A stretch of DNA of 10,711 bases. Source: an uncultured Saprospiraceae bacterium. Its GTDB lineage: Bacteria > Bacteroidota > Bacteroidia > Chitinophagales > Saprospiraceae. The notes under the pieces were generated by a model. That model was not told where the DNA came from. It saw only the letters and a program-made list of their open reading frames with translations, and did no database searches. Below, in pieces: positions 1 to 5,027 of this stretch. Positions within the stretch are counted from its first letter, which is position 1. Every line of letters starts with the position of its first letter. The stretch is from positions 1 to 10,711 of the forward strand of contig CALHKJ010000484.1 of NCBI GenBank assembly GCA_938033975.1, given 5' to 3'. The position numbers were made by a program, and so were the translations under genes.

Positions 1-132
1 ACAAGATTTAAAGATCAAGCTACTCTCTTTTTAGACGGTGTAGAAATTAGTACGATTACTGTAACTCCACACAAGTTAGATGTGGATCCAAGAGGATTTG
101 TCATTGGGCAAGATCAGGATTTTGTAGGCGGA
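1..132 (+). repeat. LamG-coding repeat, copy 1 (intact gene)
   Basis: Bases 1-132 match 1746-1877 with no gaps and three differences by my reading (80/1825, 84/1829, 112/1857), about 98% identity. This copy is in frame in the LamG gene. The match ends sharply at 132. The second copy carries further LamG coding sequence to its left (DLAWHHVSLT), so the repeat very probably extends left beyond the window edge. Confidence 0.9.
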
Positions 133-1164
133 GGATTTCAAGGCTCGCAAAGTATGCACGGTATAATTTCAGCACTAAATATTTTCCCTTACGCTTTAGA
201 AGAATTCAGAATTCAGAATTTGCTTTGTGCAACATGCCCTGCTCAAGGAACTGCTTGTGATGACGCTAATCCAAAAACATTCAACGATATCGAAGATGGA
301 GATTGCAACTGCCTTGGCACTCCAACACCTGATGCCCTAGTATCCATGCATTTTGAAAATGATCTTTTGGACGTTAGTGGTAATAACATGCATGGAACAA
401 GTGCTAACCCTATATATGCCTCAGCTAATTGTGGACAGAGTTTTGAAATTGGTAATAATATTGATGATGTCATTTTCCTACCAGAAGTGATCACCAATGA
501 ATTGGGCGATTTTACCATTTCAGTAAATGCTAAGATAGATGAATTAGCTTCAGGCAACAATCTCTTGAGTTGTGCCAACGAGAATTATACAAACGAATTA
601 TTAGTAGGCTTTCATCAGGGTCAAGGTATGGTGATGATCATAGGGAATATTCCATATGTATTCCCAAATAGCCTCAGCATTATGAGTGATATGCTTTGGC
701 ACCATATCGTCATCAGTCGTAAAGCACATGAAGCACGTTTGTATGTTGATGGAGTCTTGATTGGTTCACCCATTCCTGTATCTAATAAAGTTATAAAAGT
801 AGACCCTTCTGGATTTGTGCTAGGTCAGGATCAAGACATCGTAGGAGGCGGCTTTCAAACAGGACAAACATGGTGGGGCAAAGTAGATCAATTAAGAATT
901 TTCGCCTATGCATTTGAAGAAGAGAATGTGGGTGTTTTGGACTGCGAATTTTGTCCTCTAATCCAAGAATTAGATGATAACCCGATTACTCCCAACAATT
1001 ATTACGCAGAAGGAGAAATACAATCAGCTGGGCTCATTCAATCTTCAGATCAAGTCTTATTTCAAGCAGGTAACACCGTGACACTTCTATCCGATTTTGA
1101 AGTTCCTGTGGGAGTCAATTTTGAAGTTAAAATTGATCAATGTCCTTTGGAAGCAAATTATTAA
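1..1164 (+). CDS. Secreted LamG-domain (concanavalin A-like) protein, 3' part
   Basis: The frame is open from base 1 to the TAA at 1162-1164, giving 387 visible codons; the true start lies left of the window, so the internal GTG at 82 is not the start. Codons 1-75 are the end of one LamG/ConA-like jelly-roll domain (TLFLDGVEI, then GFVIGQDQDFVGGGF). Codons 76-110 are a Cys-rich linker (CDDANPKTFND...CNC) of a type common in secreted Bacteroidota proteins. Codons 111-315 are a complete second LamG domain with the usual WHHIVISR, ARLYVDGV and GFVLGQDQD landmarks. Codons 330-381 form a short beta-rich module (AGNTVTLLSDFEVPVG.NF..KIDQC) often seen at the ends of such proteins. Inference: a large exported or cell-surface protein, perhaps adhesive or carbohydrate-binding. 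No catalytic domain and no canonical type IX secretion tail is visible. A heptad repeat follows the stop within 6 bp. Confidence 0.85.
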   Translation, partial: TRFKDQATLFLDGVEISTITVTPHKLDVDPRGFVIGQDQDFVGGGFQGSQSMHGIISALNIFPYALEEFRIQNLLCATCPAQGTACDDANPKTFNDIEDGDCNCLGTPTPDALVSMHFENDLLDVSGNNMHGTSANPIYASANCGQSFEIGNNIDDVIFLPEVITNELGDFTISVNAKIDELASGNNLLSCANENYTNELLVGFHQGQGMVMIIGNIPYVFPNSLSIMSDMLWHHIVISRKAHEARLYVDGVLIGSPIPVSNKVIKVDPSGFVLGQDQDIVGGGFQTGQTWWGKVDQLRIFAYAFEEENVGVLDCEFCPLIQELDDNPITPNNYYAEGEIQSAGLIQSSDQVLFQAGNTVTLLSDFEVPVGVNFEVKIDQCPLEANY

Positions 1165-1169
1165 AAACT

Positions 1170-1248
1170 GAGAGTTGGAAGATGAGAAGTCGGAAATCCA
1201 AGAGGCAGGAGTCAAGAGGTGGTAATCGAGAACCGAGAGACGAGTGTT
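1170..1248 (+). repeat. Degenerate heptanucleotide repeat array 1
   Basis: Starting 6 bp after the LamG stop, the sequence divides into about eleven 7-base units rich in purines on the gene's sense strand: gagagtt, ggaagat, gagaagt, cggaaat, ccaagag, gcaggag, tcaagag, one 9-base unit, then gagaacc, gagagac, gagtgtt. The period is clear although the units have diverged. It is non-coding as far as I can see. Similar 7-bp arrays lie at 2990-3045, 3583-3624 and 8168-8219. Confidence 0.7.
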
Positions 1249-1468
1249 AAGAATTGATAGCTCAAACAGAATTTGAATAGTTAACGCCAAGCTAACTTGC
1301 TATCGCAATATGCTGGTCTTTTCCAATTTAAGTTTTTATATCTTAGGAGAATATCCTTGACAATATAGCTTGACAAACAATCAAAGAAAGGAATCTATTT
1401 TAAGTTGGTTCATAAGAAATACTCCTTATTTGAACATCATTATTATTCAAAACTACCCCCTTCTATAA
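1249..1468. other. Intergenic stretch, no gene seen
   Basis: Between the heptad array and the dyad at 1469 no frame of useful length is open and no RNA gene is recognisable. The only structure noted is a weak 6-bp inverted repeat, tttgaa (1429-1434) with ttcaaa (1446-1451), which is unremarkable in AT-rich DNA. Confidence 0.5.
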
Positions 1469-1506
1469 GTGGCCATTATTGTATATTTTTTTATAATTTT
1501 GGCCAC
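1469..1506 (+). promoter_or_regulatory. Promoter-overlapping dyad before the ATPase remnant
   Basis: A perfect 7-bp inverted repeat, gtggcca (1469-1475) and tggccac (1500-1506), is separated by 24 AT-rich bases. The right arm overlaps taattttg (1494-1501), an exact match to the Bacteroidota -7 box TAnnTTTG. That would place transcription start around 1508, only about a dozen bases before the ATG at 1520. No TTG is found at the usual -33 spacing; the left arm occupies roughly that place. The arrangement resembles an operator that covers a promoter, possibly for autoregulation; that is inference. Confidence 0.45.
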
Positions 1507-1519
1507 ATATAACACATTC

Positions 1520-1714
1520 ATGCCAAAACTAATAGGAAGAGATTCGGATAAAAAAATCTTATTGAATGCTTACAAAAGCAATCGAGCTGAATTGATTGTT
1601 ATATATGGTAGGCGGAGAATAGGGAAAACATTCTTAGTTCACTAAGTTTATAAAAAGCAAATTAATTTTGAATTTTCCGGAATTTACAAAGCTAAACTAA
1701 AAGATCAATACACT
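1520..1714 (+). pseudogene. AAA ATPase (DUF234-type) N-terminal remnant
   Basis: An ATG at 1520 opens 41 codons that read like the start of the archaeal/Bacteroidota ATP_bind_2 (DUF234-associated) ATPases: IGRDSDKKILLNAYKSNRAE, then LIVIYGRRRIGKTFLV, in which the GRRRIGKT stretch is the Walker A P-loop (codons 30-37). A TAA at 1643-1645 breaks the frame, yet the same frame after it still reads family-like residues (INFEFSGIYKAKLKDQ), so the stop is a point mutation rather than the natural end. The remnant then runs directly into LamG-coding sequence near 1710. Full-length members are several hundred residues with Walker B, sensor and C-terminal DUF domains; none is present. It therefore cannot encode a working ATPase. 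Confidence 0.75.
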
Positions 1715-1877
1715 TGCAGATCTGGCTTGGCATCATGTAAGCTTAACAAGATTTAAAGATCAAGCTACTCTCTTTTTAGACGGTGTAGAAATTAGTACGA
1801 TTACTGTAACTCCACACAAGTTAGTTGTAGATCCAAGAGGATTTGTCATTGGGCAAAATCAGGATTTTGTAGGCGGA
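1710..1877 (+). pseudogene. LamG gene fragment (repeat copy 2)
   Basis: One frame from about 1710 reads TLADLAWHHVSLTRFKDQ and on to VGG, a partial LamG domain. From 1746 to 1877 it is about 98% identical to bases 1-132. The similarity stops abruptly at 1877, after which the frame continues with unrelated residues to a stop near 1920. It has no start codon, signal peptide or domain end of its own, and joins the ATPase remnant on its left. The few differences from copy 1 suggest a recent duplication or recombination. The left limit of homology cannot be fixed because the matching part of copy 1 lies outside the window. Confidence 0.75.
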
Positions 1878-2251
1878 ATTTTAGTCAAATTTTTTAAAAA
1901 ATATCAATGTTTTCAATGATATTTGATGAATACCTATCATTAATACCAGCATTACCTTCCTCTGTATTCTGAAAGTTTTGTAAATTATGGTTATCGCTAT
2001 TCTTTAATTGTTAAAAGATAACTGAGTTGGTGCCATTAACCAATATTTAGTAGTCTGATTTAATGCGATGTGTTAGTTTTTTCCCTCCGAATTCCATGGT
2101 TATTTTTCTGAGAGAAGTATAAAAATGGAGTTCACATGAATTGTAATTGTTATCAAATATTTCTGTTACTCATTCATGAAAGGGCTTGTTCTCTAATAAT
2201 AATGAATAGCTTTTTATGGGTAATTATTATTTAAATTAAAAAACCAATATC
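1878..2251. other. AT-rich intergenic region, no gene supported
   Basis: These 374 bases contain no convincing coding frame on either strand. A 38-codon stop-to-stop stretch on the minus strand (2010-1894) reads with a protein-like composition but lacks a start and a recognisable motif. The leader of the next gene must lie at the right end; no exact TAnnTTTG box with a -33 TTG was found there (the closest, tagctttt at 2217-2224, is one base off). No Shine-Dalgarno precedes the ATG at 2252, only an A-rich tract, as is usual in Bacteroidota. Confidence 0.5.
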
Positions 2252-2920
2252 ATGATTATTAGATCGCTTTCCCTTATTATACTGTTGGGCTTTATTTCTG
2301 GACTTTCCTACGCACAAATACCCTCTGCAGTTTTAGATCTAGAGTCTACAACGGAAGGATTTTTACCTCCTAGAATGGATATCGTTGAAAGAAATAATAT
2401 TGCGATACCTTCTGACGGGATGGTCATTTTTAATATAACAACAGGCTTTTTAAACGTTTATGATGGAGTTCAAGAATTTTGGTATGAGTTGGCACCACCC
2501 CAACCAGTTTTTGAATCCGTAATACTTTCATCATCAAATTTTAAACCCACAATCAGTACGAATCAATATTTCATAAACGGTGGCGCACAGATAACCTCAG
2601 GCTTTGGAAGACTAAATGCTACTGTAAATTTACCAATAGGCACTGTAGTCAACTCTGTGAGCTTTTACTATACAGACAATGACCCAAATTCAGAAATGAG
2701 TATAGATTTCGATTATGAAGTCATAACTGGCGGATATTATGATGATGTTGTTGAATACAATACAGGAGTTGCAGCCTCCTCTTCCCCTGTCCAAACCTAC
2801 ACTTTTAACCCTTCACATACCATATTAGATGGACGTGGATATAGAATTGATGTATTTTCCTCAAATTGGAGTACGGACTTGTCCATTCATGGGGTAAAGA
2901 TTAGTTACACTCTTCCTTGA
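2252..2920 (+). CDS. Secreted protein with 'AVLDLESTTEGFLPPRM' module
   Basis: A 222-residue protein. Residues 1-21 are a signal peptide (basic start, hydrophobic core, probable cleavage after SYA or SYAQ). Residues 24-80 carry a module widely seen in Bacteroidota exported proteins: AVLDLESTTEGFLPPRM, then a 'SDGMVIFNITTGFLNVYDG' stretch and an aromatic W/Y, resembling the base or neck region of tail-fibre-like and adhesin-like proteins. Residues 85-222 are beta-rich, with alternating hydrophobic residues and many Tyr, Asn and Ser, and match no family I can name. Related proteins with this N-terminal module are often much longer, so this is a short form. It has no lipobox, membrane helix or sorting tail. 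It appears monocistronic, flanked on both sides by gene debris. Inference: exported, structural or binding role; function unknown. Confidence 0.8.
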   Translation: MIIRSLSLIILLGFISGLSYAQIPSAVLDLESTTEGFLPPRMDIVERNNIAIPSDGMVIFNITTGFLNVYDGVQEFWYELAPPQPVFESVILSSSNFKPTISTNQYFINGGAQITSGFGRLNATVNLPIGTVVNSVSFYYTDNDPNSEMSIDFDYEVITGGYYDDVVEYNTGVAASSSPVQTYTFNPSHTILDGRGYRIDVFSSNWSTDLSIHGVKISYTLP

Positions 2921-3181
2921 TTATTTTTAACATTATTTAATTATATGCTTATCTCTTAACAAGATCAACATTAAATCCCTTTCCACTCTATCTTAGATCT
3001 CGAATCTTGGATCTCGGCTATTGAGTCTCATTCTCAATTCAGCCTAAATAATATAGGCTTCATGCTTCCTAGCTGGCTTGATGATAAAATAAGCCTATCA
3101 TTACTAAGTGTTGTTTTTTTATTTTAGGAGTATAGCTTATTCGCAATGGCCTTCTTTTTTGAGAATTCAAAGTTATTTGTT
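2921..3181. other. Intergenic region with a heptad array and small inverted repeats
   Basis: No coding frame is supported here. It contains the heptad array at 2990-3045 (listed separately) and an 8-bp inverted repeat, ataggctt (3053-3060) with aagcctat (3091-3098), 30 bases apart. No T-run follows, so I do not call it a terminator. Confidence 0.45.
2990..3045. repeat. Degenerate heptanucleotide repeat array 2
   Basis: Eight 7-base units: atcttag, atctcga, atcttgg, atctcgg, ctattga, gtctcat, tctcaat, tcagcct. The first four are close variants of one another; the rest decay. It lies about 70 bp after the stop of the 2252-2920 gene and, unlike the other arrays, is pyrimidine-leaning on that gene's sense strand. 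Confidence 0.6.
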
Positions 3182-3451
3182 ATGAAAAAATACTTGTTAG
3201 CTTGCTATTTCTCTTGACTACCTTTATTTTGAAATGAGTGCATGCTCATGCATAAATGTTCCTGAAACATTCAGCACAAACATAAAAGCAAATCATATAA
3301 TTTTTATGGGTACTGTCCTAGAGCACATTGAGATTCCAAATGACTCAAACTACTTAATGATCTATCATGGACTTACGAAATTATCAAAATCGAAAATGGA
3401 AACAAATTAGATTCGCCAAGCGCATTAGTAAACGCTGGGCTGAAAAAATAG
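3182..3451 (+). pseudogene. Frameshifted gene for a small exported Cys-Ser-Cys protein
   Basis: Pieces of one protein are spread over three frames. ATG 3182 gives MKKYLLA; a shift near 3200 continues the hydrophobic signal core as LLFLLTTFIL; another shift before 3234 gives MSACSCINVPETF, then NHIIFMGTVLEHIEI and on to NYLMIY; a further shift near 3370 gives TYEIIKIENGNKLD and on to NAGLKK, ending at TAG 3449-3451. Stitched together this is a signal peptide followed by a mature CSC start and an 'IFxGTV...YEIIKI.NG' pattern. That pattern resembles small exported proteins with a TIMP/netrin-like (NTR) fold, in which the CxC start is structurally important. The family assignment is inference from pattern; the frame breaks are directly visible. 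At least three independent shifts make sequencing error unlikely. Confidence 0.6.
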
Positions 3452-3582
3452 AAAGTAAATTTCGTAAAGTAAAATCCCAATTTCAATCTTGGAAGCTAAA
3501 CCAATTTGGGAAACTAATGCGATACAAATGGAATAGTTTATAAAATGAAACAAGTATTACAAATCATAATTCTAATTCCTAC

Positions 3583-3624
3583 AACACCCTAATCCCGACT
3601 CTCCGCTCCCGGCTCTCGACTCCC
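3583..3624 (-). repeat. Degenerate heptanucleotide repeat array 3
   Basis: Six 7-base units on the plus strand: aacaccc, taatccc, gactctc, cgctccc, ggctctc, gactccc. Read on the minus strand they are purine-rich (gggagtc, gagagcc, gggagcg, gagagtc) and begin one base after the susD-like stop codon. The unit closely resembles that of array 1. It is strikingly more GC-rich than the surrounding DNA. Confidence 0.7.
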
Positions 3625-3625
3625 T

Positions 3626-5011
3626 CTACCGAAACATCCATACATCATCATCCAACAAATCCCCATTCTGCCTCTCAATAGCATCTTCAACATTCGTCGC
3701 ATTGAAGTCTTTTTCTTCTTGTGGATATCTTAATCGTCTTGGTACAACATTGGACGGATTGTTATCTCCCGGAGTGAATCCTGGATCTTCAAGCTCTGGA
3801 TAACCAGTTCTTCTATAGTTATTCCATGCTTGTAAGAAGTTGTATCCATAGTATGATACATAAGCTTGCTCCACTATTTTTTGAAGGACCTCATCACTAC
3901 TTAAATCTGTCAAGGCTGATGCAGCTGAAATGTAATCTTCGACATCAGTATTTATTTCGAGTTCATTGTCTACTAAGGAGGAAATGATTGCTTCGCGCAA
4001 GGCTGTTTCTAAAACTTCCGTTGATGCTCCTGTGTGAAACAATGCCTCTGCCTTGGTAAACAATAATTCCGTGTATGACAAAATAGGCATTGGTGTATCA
4101 ACCCTAGACCATACAAGTTGTGGCTCACCAAAGTATTCCCATTCAGGAAAATCAGCAATAGTATAAGATACAAATCTTGGATCCTCGCTTGTCATCAAAA
4201 TGTCGACAAAGTATTCTGTATTAAAATAAGTAGAAGGGCGTTCTTCGCCAAAGGTAAACAATGGATTGGGGCGATCTTCTGAATGAGGAAACTCTGCCTG
4301 TTCACTTCGCATAACAAAGGATTGATCTATCAGACTCAATATTTCTGATTCCATTCCTGAAATTTGATTTCGTTGATTGAGCAAAAGTCTTGCCTTCAAG
4401 CCGTTGGCAAATTTACTCCACAATTGCATATCGCCATTATAAATTAAATCAGCTGCAGCTAAAGATCCATCAAGACCATTTGAGCCAATAAGTGCAATGG
4501 CATCATCTAGCATTTGAATAATTCCTTGACACACATCTTCTTGTGGATCATAGCTAGGAGTGAGGTTTTCATTGCCTAACAATGCCTCAGAAAACGGAAT
4601 ATCTCCAAAGGCATAAGTCAGATTACCATACTCATTTGCCAATAAAACCATGGAGATAGCAACAGCCATGTTATTGCCTGCCTCTTCTGCTAGTCGCTTC
4701 ATCTCATTTGCGGAAGCGAGACTACCACCATAATACCCAAGCCTCCACATACTATCAAAATACTCAGAAGGAATGTTATAATTAAAGAAGCCAATACGGG
4801 AATCACCAGGTTCCATATACTGCATAAATCCACCCCAGGTCCGCGCAGGCAAGGCCGAATGATTAAAAGCCATCTGGGTCATTGCACCATTCATTAGTTC
4901 CAAAGGATCCGCCTCAACAAACTCTTCAAATGATCGGCTATTATCTTCAAGGCTGCAAGCTTGCAAACAAATCAAGATTCCGATAAAAATATATTTTAAC
5001 TGCTTGTTCAT
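3626..5011 (-). CDS. SusD/RagB-family surface lipoprotein (SusD-like_2 type)
   Basis: A 461-residue outer-membrane lipoprotein that would act as the substrate-capturing lid of the neighbouring SusC channel. Residues 1-18 are a lipoprotein signal ending in a lipobox (LQAC), with lipidated Cys19 followed by SLED; acidic residues just after the Cys are typical of surface-exposed Bacteroidota lipoproteins. Family landmarks in order: FGDIPFSEAL (135-144), SYDPQEDV...LDDAI (153-172), DLIYNGD..LWSKFANGLKARL (188-209), YTELLFTKAEALF (313-325, in the TPR-like helices) and RRLRYPQEEKDFNATN (425-440). These fit the SusD-like_2 branch (PF12771) rather than starch-type SusD, and the length is normal. It follows susC by 16 bp with an AAAGGAAAG ribosome-binding site 4-5 bp before the ATG, one of the few clear ones in the window. 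Substrate unknown. Confidence 0.93.
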   Translation of the reverse strand: MNKQLKYIFIGILICLQACSLEDNSRSFEEFVEADPLELMNGAMTQMAFNHSALPARTWGGFMQYMEPGDSRIGFFNYNIPSEYFDSMWRLGYYGGSLASANEMKRLAEEAGNNMAVAISMVLLANEYGNLTYAFGDIPFSEALLGNENLTPSYDPQEDVCQGIIQMLDDAIALIGSNGLDGSLAAADLIYNGDMQLWSKFANGLKARLLLNQRNQISGMESEILSLIDQSFVMRSEQAEFPHSEDRPNPLFTFGEERPSTYFNTEYFVDILMTSEDPRFVSYTIADFPEWEYFGEPQLVWSRVDTPMPILSYTELLFTKAEALFHTGASTEVLETALREAIISSLVDNELEINTDVEDYISAASALTDLSSDEVLQKIVEQAYVSYYGYNFLQAWNNYRRTGYPELEDPGFTPGDNNPSNVVPRRLRYPQEEKDFNATNVEDAIERQNGDLLDDDVWMFR

Positions 5012-5027
5012 TTTCTTTCCTTTTAAA

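Noticed and set aside
243..578. 111-codon minus-strand ORF
   Set aside because: Lies wholly inside the LamG coding frame, has no family-like motif; a shadow ORF.
1087..1290. 67-codon minus-strand ORF
   Set aside because: Covers the end of the LamG gene and heptad array 1; its openness follows from the repeat's composition.
1357..1367. TTGACAATATA, also present as the right arm of the susC dyad (8008-8018)
   Set aside because: An 11-mer match in AT-rich DNA of this length is expected by chance, and no dyad accompanies it here.
1894..2010. 38-codon stop-to-stop minus-strand frame that reads protein-like
   Set aside because: No start codon and no recognisable motif; this length is expected by chance. 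It could be a relic of a gene end but there is not enough to call it.
3053..3098. 8-bp inverted repeat with a 30-base loop, considered as a terminator
   Set aside because: Long loop, AT-rich stem and no T-run after it; not a credible intrinsic terminator.
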